Shown: positions 1 to 8,977 of the stretch, one piece after another
How positions within the stretch are numbered: position 1 is the first letter of the stretch
Layout of the letters: each line of letters starts with the position of its first letter
Assembly: GCA_017415485.1 (NCBI GenBank)
Contig: JAFQGP010000112.1
Coordinates: 1 to 39,641 of the forward strand
DNA from: Clostridia bacterium
Lineage (GTDB): Bacteria > Bacillota > Clostridia > Oscillospirales > CAG-272
Length of the DNA stretch: 39,641 bases
Reading direction: 5' to 3'
Program-made: the position numbers and the translations under genes
Notes under the pieces: generated by a model
Databases searched by the model: none
What the model saw: the letters and a program-made list of their open reading frames with translations, nothing else
Told to the model about the DNA's origin: nothing

Positions 1-137
1 ACCGACGTCCTCGGCGGTCCGTGGGCATTGAATTATATATTTGGCTAAATTCAGAAAAAGCAATTATACTTTTTTAGCTTAATGCACAGCAATAATATCA
101 TTGGGCTCGGACCGCCGAGGACGTCGGTCCCTACGGT
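1..137. mobile_element. MITE-like element with terminal inverted repeats, cut by window edge
   Basis: Bases 1-21 are the exact reverse complement of bases 108-128. The interior of about 86 bases is AT-rich and has no reading frame of note. The right arm probably continues to about 137 (GGTCCCTACGG follows), which implies that the left arm starts a few bases outside the window. A short non-coding AT-rich core between long perfect GC-rich inverted arms is typical of a miniature inverted-repeat element or a large extruding palindrome. No transposase is present, and target-site duplications cannot be checked because the left end is missing. It lies just beyond the terminator of the neighbouring minus-strand operon. 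Confidence 0.6.
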
Positions 138-155
138 TTCTGAATATAATTGGGT

Positions 156-190
156 AAAAAGCGGGACCGAATCAGATTGATTCAGTCCCG
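156..190 (-). terminator. Rho-independent terminator of the coaE-to-SpoIID operon
   Basis: Arms 162-173 and 179-190 pair over 12 positions with one G-T wobble and a 5-base loop. On the minus strand the stem is followed by a run of five T (bases 156-160 read as A on the plus strand). It begins six bases past the stop codon of the SpoIID-like gene and is the only clear terminator for the eight-gene minus-strand run. Confidence 0.85.
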
Positions 191-195
191 AAATT

Positions 196-2163
196 TTATT
201 TGAAATAATCCTTAATATTAACGATCTCTGTGCCCGAGTAGTAGGCGCGGACGATCTGTTCGTAGGTCGCGCCGGCTTTGGCGAGGTGGAGGACGCCGTA
301 TTGGCTCGCTCCGACGCCGTGGCCGTAGCCCATTCCCGCGATGACGTAGTTGTTCTTATTCGACGCCTTGATCGTTTCGGTGATGTCGCGCACCTCGGAA
401 ACTACAAGGAAGTCGCCGAAGTTCGACACGATCGTGTAATAACCGTCCGCGTCGGGCATGGTCGAAACGGGGATCTCGCCGACTTCGATGGGTGTGAGCG
501 TTGCAACGCCCTCGCCGGTTTTGACGAAGAGTGCCTTTGAGGCGTCACTCAGCGCTTGTCCGAGGTCGGTCATGAAGGAGAGCAGGGAGATGTCGGTCTC
601 CTTGACTCCTTCGCCCGTATAAACATTGATCTTGCCGCTGACAGAGCCCGCAAGGTTGATGATGCGGTTGGCGAGAACGTCGGTGTAGGTGTATGTAAGC
701 TCGCCCTTGGCTATCGTGAAGTTAGCCGATTTGACGGTCGAGCCGAAGAGGGATTTGACCTTAGCCGCGCGGGTCGCCGTGGCGCTGTTGCCCTTTTCGT
801 CGATTCCCGTGAAGCTGTAAAGATAGGGCGAATCGTCGCTCGTCTGATAGCTGAAATCAACGATCCTGCTTCCCTTTATCGCGGAATATCCCGCATTTTT
901 GAAAGCCTTGGCAAGCTCCTTTTCGGTGATCTCCGCCGTCCAGAGTCCGTTCTTGACGTCGCCGTAGTCCTCCCAAGGTGTGGGCTGATTGACGAGGTAT
1001 GGCAGTGATCCGCCCCATACGTACTGCGATCCGACCGTATATCCGCCCTGCGAGGATGAATACGCCGATTCGACGATCGTATCGCCGCAAACAAGTATCT
1101 CGTTACGCGTCGATCTGACAGCTTCTATGACGGTGTCATTGACCTGCTTTCTGCCCTGATATACCTGACAGCAGGAGGATGAGCAGACGTCGAAGCCATA
1201 GGCGCTGTAATGGCGGTTGATGTTTGCAATGGCGAACGAGCGGACCATCAGGGCAAATGCGCGGAGGCATTCGATTGGCCAGGTGTTCGAGATCTCGTTG
1301 GGGATAACGCCCTCAACGTATTCCTGCATTCGGACGAGGTTTATCATCGAAAGACCTTCGCCTTCGGAATCCGAGAGGTATCTTTTGAAGCAGAAAACGC
1401 CGTCGTATAGAGAGGAGTTTCTTGAATAATAAAGGTAGGAATATTCCGCGCCCGCTATCTGGCGCGCGCAAACGCCGCCGCAAAAGCCTTCATCGCCCGA
1501 ATATTCAAAGAGGATGGTATCATAATCCGAATTCAGGTAGCAAACGCCCTCGGAGGAGGGGGATGCGACCGAAATGGTGAAGTCGTCAAGTGTCGCGCCG
1601 ACTGCCGCAGCGGCTGCGGAAGCCGAGGAATAGTTCGGATAGGAGCCTATGCGGATCGTTTTCTGCCCGTTGATGTAAGCGGGAAAAACGTGATCGTACT
1701 GCGCGCCGAAGATGACACGAAGGTCTTCAAGGTTGTTCCAAACGTTCTTCGATGCGTTCGAGATCTCAACGTGATAGCCGCCGATGTCGGTGTTCTTTTC
1801 ACTTGTTGCGATCTCGCAGGACTGATAGCCGATGGTCAGATTGGTGTCAACGACCGCGGCGATATCCGATTCTTCGATTGTATAAAGAGGGGTGAAATTA
1901 TGCTCGGTGCGCGAGATCTCCGCCTCTCCGAAAACAAAGCCGTAGGGCGATGTCATCGCGTGCAGGGGGTATGCGCTCGAACCGTATCGAACGCCGACCG
2001 CAACGCGGAATTCTTCCTCCGTTTTTATCGTATCGAAGGCATATGAGCTCATTGGCAGAGCTTTGACTTCGGTGAAAAAAGAGGTCGGTGAGAAGATGAA
2101 GAGCGCCGCAAGAAGGGCAGAGAGGGCACGAATGAGCTTCACCGCGGGTTTACGGTTCGACAA
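196..2163 (-). CDS. SpoIID/LytB-domain protein, exported
   Basis: This is a 655-residue protein of the SpoIID/LytB family; studied members are peptidoglycan lytic transglycosylases that cut denuded glycan strands during sporulation or help autolysin function. The family signature is clear: a VIPNEIS...W..ECL.A.A...RSFA block near the middle, a Cys-rich DVCSSSCCQVYQG stretch soon after it, and a C-terminal GYGHGVGASQYG block. An N-terminal hydrophobic segment (LIRALSALLAALFIF) suggests export with a signal peptide or anchor. I chose the TTG start at 2163 because GGAGGTGA lies 8 bases upstream. An ATG at 2202 lies deep inside the upstream gene and has no ribosome site. It is the last gene of the operon. 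At 655 residues it is much longer than B. subtilis SpoIID (about 340), with extra sequence before and after the core. A sporulation role is inference; a vegetative wall role is equally possible. Confidence 0.85.
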   Translation of the reverse strand: MSNRKPAVKLIRALSALLAALFIFSPTSFFTEVKALPMSSYAFDTIKTEEEFRVAVGVRYGSSAYPLHAMTSPYGFVFGEAEISRTEHNFTPLYTIEESDIAAVVDTNLTIGYQSCEIATSEKNTDIGGYHVEISNASKNVWNNLEDLRVIFGAQYDHVFPAYINGQKTIRIGSYPNYSSASAAAAAVGATLDDFTISVASPSSEGVCYLNSDYDTILFEYSGDEGFCGGVCARQIAGAEYSYLYYSRNSSLYDGVFCFKRYLSDSEGEGLSMINLVRMQEYVEGVIPNEISNTWPIECLRAFALMVRSFAIANINRHYSAYGFDVCSSSCCQVYQGRKQVNDTVIEAVRSTRNEILVCGDTIVESAYSSSQGGYTVGSQYVWGGSLPYLVNQPTPWEDYGDVKNGLWTAEITEKELAKAFKNAGYSAIKGSRIVDFSYQTSDDSPYLYSFTGIDEKGNSATATRAAKVKSLFGSTVKSANFTIAKGELTYTYTDVLANRIINLAGSVSGKINVYTGEGVKETDISLLSFMTDLGQALSDASKALFVKTGEGVATLTPIEVGEIPVSTMPDADGYYTIVSNFGDFLVVSEVRDITETIKASNKNNYVIAGMGYGHGVGASQYGVLHLAKAGATYEQIVRAYYSGTEIVNIKDYFK

Positions 2164-3118
2164 TCGTGTAGTCACCTCCCAACAGGAAGTATGCGCCGTC
2201 AAGCGACGTTACCGTCACGCCTCTGCCGTCCTCGCCGCCGCGCGGGATCATAATGCTGTGGTAAAGGGGAATTGCCTCGCCATTGCAGATATCGGTGCCG
2301 TTTGTCGTGTCATTGAGCCCCTGAATGGAGCCGACCTGAGTATATGGCGATACTGCAACCGCAGAGCCCGTGCGGAGAATGAGAATTACAACGTCATCCG
2401 CATCCTTGCCGTAAATGGTTGCGCCATAGGGCACGAAAACGGTGTCATAGACCTTGCCAAGCTCGGCAAAGATATTGTCAAGCTCTGTCTGAAGCTCCGT
2501 GACTTGGTTTTTCAGCACTGTGATGTCACCCGTCTTTGAAGTCAGATTGTTGACCTTGTATGTGACCGTTTCAAGCTTTGTGGAGATATCCGAGATCTGC
2601 TTGAAGTTCTTGCTGAGGGTCGAAAGATCGTTCTTCGCCGTTTTTACGTCACTTTTGAGATTGGTGATCGAAGTTGAAAGCTCGGAGAGCGATTTTTCGA
2701 GCGTATTCAGCTCCGTAGTCAGCTCGTCTATCAGCGATCGGAGCTCGTTTTTGGTGTTTGCAAGCTCTGTGCGGAGAGAGGCATTGTCTGTTTCAAGATC
2801 GCCGACCCTCTTTTCGAGCGATTCGATGCGGTCAAGCAGGTCTTTGAGCATTCCGCTGCTTACCGTTCCGCCCGTGGACGTGCCGGGCGTGTAACCGCCC
2901 GCCTCAAGAAGGGTCATCCGCAGATCAAGCTCCTTGATGGAGGATCTGATGCTTTCAAGAATGTCGTTGACGTATGCCACCATTCCCGAGAAGGAAACGA
3001 CGGGGTCATTTGCGCTGTTGTAGTTGACGGCGGCATATACTGCAAAGGAGGATGCCGACGCCAGAAGCAGCGCGAGCAAGAGGATAGCTCCTCTTTTGAT
3101 ATTGTTTTTGAATTTCAT
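2150..3118 (-). CDS. Membrane-anchored coiled-coil protein, function unknown
   Basis: This 322-residue protein has an N-terminal basic and hydrophobic segment (about residues 8-30, AILLLALLLASASSFAVYAA) that would anchor or export it. Residues about 50-215 are a long heptad-patterned coiled coil rich in Leu, Glu, Lys, Thr and Ser. The C-terminal 95 residues (from about VFVPYGATIYG) look globular, with many beta-prone hydrophobic and Gly positions. I recognise no named family. It sits between parC and the SpoIID-like gene in one operon and overlaps the latter, so a shared role in the envelope is plausible. That is inference only. The general form, an outward coiled-coil stalk with a C-terminal head, resembles envelope scaffold proteins but shows no enzymatic motif. 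Confidence 0.75.
   Translation of the reverse strand: MKFKNNIKRGAILLLALLLASASSFAVYAAVNYNSANDPVVSFSGMVAYVNDILESIRSSIKELDLRMTLLEAGGYTPGTSTGGTVSSGMLKDLLDRIESLEKRVGDLETDNASLRTELANTKNELRSLIDELTTELNTLEKSLSELSTSITNLKSDVKTAKNDLSTLSKNFKQISDISTKLETVTYKVNNLTSKTGDITVLKNQVTELQTELDNIFAELGKVYDTVFVPYGATIYGKDADDVVILILRTGSAVAVSPYTQVGSIQGLNDTTNGTDICNGEAIPLYHSIMIPRGGEDGRGVTVTSLDGAYFLLGGDYTIVEP
2172..2179 (-). promoter_or_regulatory. Ribosome binding site selecting a TTG start
   Basis: On the minus strand GGAGGTGA lies 8 bases before TTG at 2163. It sits inside the last codons of the upstream coiled-coil gene, whose stop is at 2150. The two frames therefore overlap by 14 bases, and translation is likely coupled. 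Confidence 0.65.
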
Positions 3119-3139
3119 ATTAAAACCTCAAAAGGGGTA

Positions 3140-5377
3140 TCAGATATCGAGTTTCAGCTGCATCTTATCGATGTCCTTTTCGACAAGAAGAACGGGCGTT
3201 GCGGGGATCTTGGTCTTTTTGTAGCCCTTTGTGGATTCAAATTTGTCCCCGAAATCCTTGAGCACCGTGGCAACAGTCGCGCCCTTTTTGAGAAGCAGGA
3301 GCTGCGAGCCCGCGGCGGTCCTTGTTGTCTTGAGAGGAATAAGATTTGTCGAGAGAACAATGGCACGGTCGGCGGTCGAGATGATAAGAAGCTCGAAGGG
3401 AGTTTTGTATTCCTCGAAGATGCCGACGATGGGCGATGCGGAAGAGTAGGCTCCCGTCATCTTGCGGCGCGTGCCCTTGACGGCGTAAGCCGAGAGCGGG
3501 ACCTTCACGCCCTTGCCGTTTTCAAAGACGAAGACCATATTGCGCTTGTCGTCCCAATCCTTGTCGAGACGGATGTAGATCGGTTTTTCGTCATCGTCAA
3601 ACTTGAGCTTGGCGGGAAGGAACTCGCCCATTTCGCTTGCCTTGCAGGGAGCGATGTCCGCCGCTTTGAAGCGGTAAAGCTGTGCTTTGTTGGTGAAGAC
3701 GGCAAGTTCGGTGATGTTTTCGCCGTCAAATTCGGCGATCAGGCGGTCGCCTTCCTTGAATCTCTGCTCGTCGTTTCCGCGCAGGGATTTGTCCGTGATC
3801 TTCTTGAAGTAGCCGTCCGCGGTAAGGAAGAAGTGCGCGGGGTAGTTCTCCACGTGCTCCTCGGGACGGTAGATCTCGATATTCTCGGCGCTTGTGATGG
3901 TCGAGCGGCGGGGCTGCGCGTACTTTTTCTTGATCTCGCCGAGCTGCTTCGCGATGAGGCGCTTCAGCTTGATCTCGTCGGCAAGAGTAGCCTCGAGCTC
4001 TTCGATCTCCTTGCGGAGCGAGTCTATCTCGTTTATGCGGTTGATGAGATATTCGCGGTTGAGGTAGCGGAGCTTGATTTCGGCGATGAATTCCGCCTGG
4101 CGCTCGTCGATGGAGAATCCGGTGCAGAGGTTTTTGATGACCTCGGATTCCTTTTGCGTGTTGCGGATGATCTTGATCGCCTTGTCGATGTCAAGGAGTA
4201 TCTTGCCAAGGCCGAGAAGGAGATGGAGCTTGTCCTTCTTCTTTTCGAGTTCAAAGGTCAGCTCGCGCGAAAGGCATGCTTTGCGGAAGGTGATCCACTC
4301 GCGAAGAAGCGGGAGCACGCCGAGGGTCATGGGCGTCGAATTTATGATTACATTGAAGTTGCAGGAGAAGTTATCCTCGAGTGCGGTGGTTTTGAAGAGC
4401 TTGAGCATCAGCGCGTCGGGGTCGGCACCGCGGCGCAGATCGAGCGTGAGCTTGAAGCCCGAAATGTCGATCTCGTCGCGGAAGTCGGTGACGTCGCGGA
4501 GCTGTCCCGCCTTCATCATATCCGCGATCTTCTTCATAATGATCTCGATCGAGGTCGAATAGGGGATCTCGAGAATGTCGATGCAGTTGGCTTCCTTGTC
4601 GTAGCGGTATTTCGCGCGGATCTTGACGGGGCCTTCACCGGTCTCGTAGACCTTCTTCATCGTTTCACGGTCATAGATGATCTCGCCGCCGCCGGGGAAG
4701 TCGGGCGCGGGCATAATGTCAAGAAGCTCGTCCACAGTCAGCTTCGGCGAACGCAGAAGGGCGATCGTCGCGTCGCAGACTTCCTCAAGGTTGAAGGAAC
4801 AGATCCTCGATGCCATACCTACCGCAATACCCATATTGGGTGTGACGAGGATGTTCGGGAAGGTGGTGGGGAGCAGTGCGGGCTCCTTTGTTGTGCTGTC
4901 GTAGTTGTCGATCATATCGACTGCGTTTTTGTCGATGCCGACAAAGAGCTCGGTTGCGAACTTTTCAAGGCGAACCTCGGTATAACGCGAAGCCGAGGGA
5001 GCCATGTTCGAGCTGTACTGCTTACCGAAAGCACCCTTGGAGTCGATGAAGGGGTGGAGAAGTGCGGCGTTTCCGCGTGTCAGACGGACAAGGGTGTCGT
5101 AGATAGCGGCGTCGCCGTGGGGGTTGAGGCGCATCGTCTGTCCGACGACGTTCGCACTTTTAATTCTTCCGCCCGAAAGCAAGCCCATTTTATACATCGT
5201 ATAGAGCAGTTTTCTGTGCGATGGCTTGAAGCCGTCGATCTCGGGGATCGCACGCGAAACTATAACGCTCATAACGTAGGGCATATAGTTCTTTTCTATT
5301 GTTTCTGTTATAGGCTGATCCGTTGCGGGTGCGGGAGGAAGGACCTCGATCACTTCCGCTTTTTTCTTTCTTGCCAT
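3140..5377 (-). CDS. parC: DNA topoisomerase IV subunit A (ParC-type)
   Basis: The 745 residues cover the breakage-reunion domain and a short C-terminal beta-propeller region. The DNA-cleaving pair is Arg131-Tyr132 in SRYTEVRL. The GyrA/ParC start block DGFKPSHRKLLYTM (about 48-61) and the quinolone-pocket helix around NPHGDAAIYD (85-94) are present. I see no GyrA-box (QRRGGKG type) in the C-terminal part, which favours ParC, the decatenating enzyme, over GyrA. The position equivalent to E. coli GyrA Ser83 is Ala90. The partner ParE is not adjacent, as it often is; it must lie elsewhere. The gene lies 37 bases after the Sua5-type gene and 21 bases before the coiled-coil gene, all on one strand, so it is most likely co-transcribed. 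Confidence 0.9.
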   Translation of the reverse strand: MARKKKAEVIEVLPPAPATDQPITETIEKNYMPYVMSVIVSRAIPEIDGFKPSHRKLLYTMYKMGLLSGGRIKSANVVGQTMRLNPHGDAAIYDTLVRLTRGNAALLHPFIDSKGAFGKQYSSNMAPSASRYTEVRLEKFATELFVGIDKNAVDMIDNYDSTTKEPALLPTTFPNILVTPNMGIAVGMASRICSFNLEEVCDATIALLRSPKLTVDELLDIMPAPDFPGGGEIIYDRETMKKVYETGEGPVKIRAKYRYDKEANCIDILEIPYSTSIEIIMKKIADMMKAGQLRDVTDFRDEIDISGFKLTLDLRRGADPDALMLKLFKTTALEDNFSCNFNVIINSTPMTLGVLPLLREWITFRKACLSRELTFELEKKKDKLHLLLGLGKILLDIDKAIKIIRNTQKESEVIKNLCTGFSIDERQAEFIAEIKLRYLNREYLINRINEIDSLRKEIEELEATLADEIKLKRLIAKQLGEIKKKYAQPRRSTITSAENIEIYRPEEHVENYPAHFFLTADGYFKKITDKSLRGNDEQRFKEGDRLIAEFDGENITELAVFTNKAQLYRFKAADIAPCKASEMGEFLPAKLKFDDDEKPIYIRLDKDWDDKRNMVFVFENGKGVKVPLSAYAVKGTRRKMTGAYSSASPIVGIFEEYKTPFELLIISTADRAIVLSTNLIPLKTTRTAAGSQLLLLKKGATVATVLKDFGDKFESTKGYKKTKIPATPVLLVEKDIDKMQLKLDI

Positions 5378-5414
5378 TTGTTACCTCAAAAATCTATAAT
5401 AAGTCTGATCATAT

Positions 5415-6458
5415 TCAAAGTTCATCGGGATAAACGACGGTGTGCGCCGCCGCGCGGATAAGGCGGTTATAGAGCGCAAGACCGAAGCCGTCGGTTGAAG
5501 GAAGATTTGCATAAACGCACAGTCCTTCAAGAGAGTTGCATTCGCGCAGGGCGGCGAAAAGGCGGTGACCTTGCGCTTCAAGGTCATCCTTCTTGCCGAT
5601 GGTGATGACCCGATCGGCGGGGAGATGCTCTGCCTGCTCGTCATAGCAAATAATGACCGCGCCTTCCTTTTGCTTTTCCGCAAAGAAGGCAACACGCGCC
5701 GCGTCACTTCCGCCAACCAAAGTCAGCGGCTTGTCGGGGGCGTAGTGGCGGTATTTCGAGCCGGGGCAGATGGGGCGTTCGTTTTCCTTTAATTGATTCA
5801 TCACGTTGTCCGAAACCGTAACGTCGGAGCAAACGCAGCAGAGCGCGTCGTAAGTGACCGCGCCGGGGCGCAGAAGGATGAGGGAATCCTCGCCCGTGAT
5901 CTTGACGATGGTGGATTCGACACCGAAAGTGCATTCGCCGCCGTCGATGATGCAATCGACTCTGCCGTCAAGGTCCTCGATAACGTGCTCGGCGCAGGTG
6001 GGTGAGGGCTTGCCCGAAATATTTGCCGAGGGTGCGGCAACGGGAAGTCCCGTAAGCTCAAGGAGCTTCAGCGCAACGGGATGGGCGGGACAGCGCACAG
6101 CGACGCTGTCAAGTCCGCCCGTGACCGTAGAGGGGATCGTGTCCTTTTTCGGAAGGATAACAGTCAAGGGACCCGGCATAAAATGACGCGCAAGGCGGTA
6201 CCAAAGCTTGCTTGTTACCGCATAAGGCTCGACGTCGTCGGGGTCTGAAATATGAATGATGAGGGGGTTATCCGAGGGGCGCCCTTTTGCGGCGTATATC
6301 TTTTCCGCGCTTTCGCTGTGGGTCGCATCTCCGCCGAGACCGTAGACGGTTTCGGTGGGGAAAACAACTGTGCCGCCACGTTTCAGTATTTCTGCGGCGG
6401 GTGCAAGCGCTTCCTTGCTCGGATCGTCGGGGTTTACCTTGATCAGTATCGTTTTCAT
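5415..6458 (-). CDS. ywlC: Threonylcarbamoyl-AMP synthase (Sua5/YwlC family)
   Basis: The enzyme makes threonylcarbamoyl-AMP from threonine, bicarbonate and ATP, the first step of t6A37 modification on ANN-decoding tRNAs. The N-terminal YrdC fold is clear: GGTVVFPTETVYGLGGDA (about 29-46), then KGRPSDNPL, and later PSANISGKPSPT with GG.STIV-type segments. A C-terminal extension after residue about 215, with SPGMKYRHYAP-like PGSKYRHYAPDKPL, is the Sua5 domain. At 347 residues the length matches the long Sua5/YwlC form rather than short TsaC. The ATG at 6458 has a CGGAAG-type site upstream. The gene lies 25 bases after prfA; two translation-fidelity genes in one operon is a common clostridial arrangement. 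Confidence 0.92.
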   Translation of the reverse strand: MKTILIKVNPDDPSKEALAPAAEILKRGGTVVFPTETVYGLGGDATHSESAEKIYAAKGRPSDNPLIIHISDPDDVEPYAVTSKLWYRLARHFMPGPLTVILPKKDTIPSTVTGGLDSVAVRCPAHPVALKLLELTGLPVAAPSANISGKPSPTCAEHVIEDLDGRVDCIIDGGECTFGVESTIVKITGEDSLILLRPGAVTYDALCCVCSDVTVSDNVMNQLKENERPICPGSKYRHYAPDKPLTLVGGSDAARVAFFAEKQKEGAVIICYDEQAEHLPADRVITIGKKDDLEAQGHRLFAALRECNSLEGLCVYANLPSTDGFGLALYNRLIRAAAHTVVYPDEL

Positions 6459-6483
6459 AAATATCTTCCGTAAATCTTAAATG

Positions 6484-7554
6484 TTATTGATTCTCGCCGC
6501 GGAGTCTTTCCGCGGTGTCGGCGGCGATCAGAGCGTCGATCATCTCGCCGATGTTGCCGTTGACGTATGTGTCAAGGCTGTGGAGCGTCAAGCCGATCCT
6601 GTGATCGGTGACGCGGTTCTGGGGGTAGTTGTAGGTTCGTATCTTTTCGCTTCTGTCGCCGCTTCCGACCATCGAGCGGCGCGCGCCCGCAATGGCGTTT
6701 TCCTGCTCGGTGCGCTTCATATCGTAAAGCTTTGCGCGAAGCATTGCGAGAGCCTTGTCCTTGTTCTGGAACTGCGAGCGCTCCTGCTGGCACTCGATGA
6801 CGATGCCCGTGGGCTTGTGTGTCAGACGGACTGCGGATTCGGTCTTGTTGATGTGCTGACCGCCCGCGCCGCTTGATTTGCAGGATTCAAAAATGAGGTC
6901 TGCGGGGAGGATCTCGACTTCAACGGCGTCCGCTTCGGGAAGGACCGCAACGGTTGCCGCAGAGGTGTGGATGCGTCCCTGCGATTCGGTTTCGGGCACG
7001 CGCTGAACGCGGTGAACGCCCGATTCGAATTTGAAGCGCGAGTATGCGCCGTCACCCTCGATCGAGAAGGTGATCTCCTTGAAGCCGCCGCGGTCGGTCT
7101 CGTTCGCGTTTGCAACCGAGATCTTGAAGCCGCAGGTGTCGCAGTACATCGAGTACATTCTGAAAAGCACGGCGGCAAAAAGCGCAGCCTCGTCGCCTCC
7201 CGTGCCCGCGCGGATCTCGACGATGACGTTTTTGTCGTCATTCGGGTCGCGGGGGAGAAGAAGGATCTTCAGCTTCTGAATGGAGTCCTCAATGGTAGCT
7301 TTTGCCTCAACAAATTCCTCCCTGGCGAGCTCGTGGAGCTCGGAGGCGGAACTGTCGTCAAGGATAGCTCTTGCCTCACCCTCGGAGTCCACCGCCGCAA
7401 GATAGCGGCGGTATTCCTCGATGATGGGGGTGAGGTTTTTATACTCTTTGAGTAATTTTGTATAGGTTTCGATATCCGAGATCACCGCGGGATCCTCGAG
7501 GGATGCGGAAATATCGGAATACTTTTCGTTCAGTTTGGCGAGTCGCTCGAGCAT
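6484..7554 (-). CDS. prfA: Peptide chain release factor 1
   Basis: RF1 recognises UAA and UAG stop codons and triggers peptide release in the ribosome. The catalytic GGQ is at residues 231-233 (SSGAGGQHINKTESAVR). The stop-codon reading motif is PET at 187-189 within RVPETESQGRIHTSA, the RF1-type PxT motif and not the SPF motif of RF2. The length of 356 residues is normal. The start codon follows only 3 bases after the upstream M18 aminopeptidase stop. The methyltransferase gene prmC, which modifies the GGQ glutamine and often sits next to prfA, is absent from this operon. Confidence 0.97.
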   Translation of the reverse strand: MLERLAKLNEKYSDISASLEDPAVISDIETYTKLLKEYKNLTPIIEEYRRYLAAVDSEGEARAILDDSSASELHELAREEFVEAKATIEDSIQKLKILLLPRDPNDDKNVIVEIRAGTGGDEAALFAAVLFRMYSMYCDTCGFKISVANANETDRGGFKEITFSIEGDGAYSRFKFESGVHRVQRVPETESQGRIHTSAATVAVLPEADAVEVEILPADLIFESCKSSGAGGQHINKTESAVRLTHKPTGIVIECQQERSQFQNKDKALAMLRAKLYDMKRTEQENAIAGARRSMVGSGDRSEKIRTYNYPQNRVTDHRIGLTLHSLDTYVNGNIGEMIDALIAADTAERLRGENQ

Positions 7555-7557
7555 ATC

Positions 7558-8958
7558 TTAATAGCGGTTGAATGCCGAGAAGCCGCGGTGTGCCTCGTAG
7601 AGGTCGACCTTCGAGATGACCTCGTAGGGCGCGTGCATAGCGATCACGGGAACGCCAAGGTCAACGACCTCGATGTTGTGCTTGGAGATGAACTTTGCAA
7701 CGGTTCCGCCGCCGCCGAAATCGACCTTACCGAGCTCGCCTGCCTGCCATACAACGTCGTCCTTCGCCATCATAGCGCGGAGTCTGCCGATGAATTCAGC
7801 CGATGCGTCATTCGTTCCGCCCTTACCGCGAGAGCCTGTGTACTTGGTGAGGACCACGCCGCAGGAAAGGAGGGAGGAATTGCGCTTCTCGAATGCTTCG
7901 CCGAAGTTGGGGTCGAAAGCAGCGGAAACGTCTGCGGAGAGGCAGATAGATGCCGCGCGGACTGCCGCGGGAGAAGCCTTCTGCGATTCTGCGATAGCGT
8001 CGATGAGGTCAAGGATGAGATCGCACTGCATACCGGAGTTACCGTCGCTTCCGGTCTCTTCCTTGTCGGCAAGGATGCACATCATAGTGTGGGGAGTTCC
8101 TGCCTTGAGAGCCTCGAACATAGCGGTCATTGCGGGATAAGCGCAAACGCGGTCGTCATGGCCGTAAGCGCAGATCATGGAGCGGTCAAGTCCGACGTCA
8201 CGTGCGTTTCCGACGGGAACTGCGGAAAGCTCTGCGGAGAGGAAGTCTTCCTCGCAGATACCGTATTTCTCGTTGAGAATGCGGAGAACGTTGAGCTTGA
8301 TGCCGTCTGCCTCGTTTACGAGAGGACGGCTGCCGACGAGGAGATTGAGCTTTTCGCCGGGGATAGCCTCGCCGAGGGGCTTGCGGTCATCGTTGTGACC
8401 AAGGTGGGGGAGAAGGTCGTTGATATAAAGAACGGGATCTGCAGGGTCTTCGCCGATGGATACCCAAACGCTCTCGCCGTCAGCCTTGATGACAACGCCG
8501 TGGAGTGCGAGGGGAGTTGCTACCCACTGGTACTTTCTGATACCGCCGTAGTAGTGTGTCTTGAGGAATGCCATTCCGCTGTCCTCATAGAGGGGAACCT
8601 GCTTGAGGTCGATGCGGGGGGAGTCGATATGAGCCGCGGAGATGCGGATACCCTCGGTGAGAGCCTCTTCGCCGAGGGAGAAGAGGAAGAGATTCTTTCC
8701 GCGGTTGTTGTAGTAGTACTTGCCGCCAACTTTGATCTCGTCGCCGAAGGAGTAGGGAACGAAGCCCTCAGCCTCTGCAAGCTTGATGGAAGCCCAAACA
8801 GCCTCGCGCTCGGTCTTTGCGTCGTCAAGGTACTTTGCGTAGCCCTTGGCGTATTCGTAAGCCGCCTCAATGGCAGCCTCGTCGCGGCGTTCGTAAACGC
8901 TCTTTTTCTTGTAAAGAAGCTCGCGAGCGGCTTCTGCGGGAGTTTTGTTTTCGCTCAT
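7558..8958 (-). CDS. M18 family metallo-aminopeptidase
   Basis: The 466-residue product matches M18 (aspartyl aminopeptidase-like) cytosolic di-zinc exopeptidases that remove N-terminal residues from peptides. Metal-site segments are visible: ISAAHIDSPRIDLK (first His/Asp), LPHLGHNDD, the ILADKEETGSDGNSG block carrying the catalytic Glu pair and the bridging Asp region, and a C-terminal VIAMHAPYEV His. I chose ATG at 8958 because AAAGGA lies about 10 bases upstream; the longer in-frame ATG at 8994 would overlap the upstream gene's stop. It is followed by prfA after 3 bases. It probably serves peptide turnover. Confidence 0.92.
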   Translation of the reverse strand: MSENKTPAEAARELLYKKKSVYERRDEAAIEAAYEYAKGYAKYLDDAKTEREAVWASIKLAEAEGFVPYSFGDEIKVGGKYYYNNRGKNLFLFSLGEEALTEGIRISAAHIDSPRIDLKQVPLYEDSGMAFLKTHYYGGIRKYQWVATPLALHGVVIKADGESVWVSIGEDPADPVLYINDLLPHLGHNDDRKPLGEAIPGEKLNLLVGSRPLVNEADGIKLNVLRILNEKYGICEEDFLSAELSAVPVGNARDVGLDRSMICAYGHDDRVCAYPAMTAMFEALKAGTPHTMMCILADKEETGSDGNSGMQCDLILDLIDAIAESQKASPAAVRAASICLSADVSAAFDPNFGEAFEKRNSSLLSCGVVLTKYTGSRGKGGTNDASAEFIGRLRAMMAKDDVVWQAGELGKVDFGGGGTVAKFISKHNIEVVDLGVPVIAMHAPYEVISKVDLYEAHRGFSAFNRY

Positions 8959-8977
8959 TTTGTGTATTTTTCCTTTC

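Noticed and set aside
3833..5461. A 542-codon open frame antisense to parC, and a similar 482-codon frame antisense to the M18 gene at 7588-9036
   Set aside because: Both are shadows of well-supported genes, with no ribosome site and no family features.
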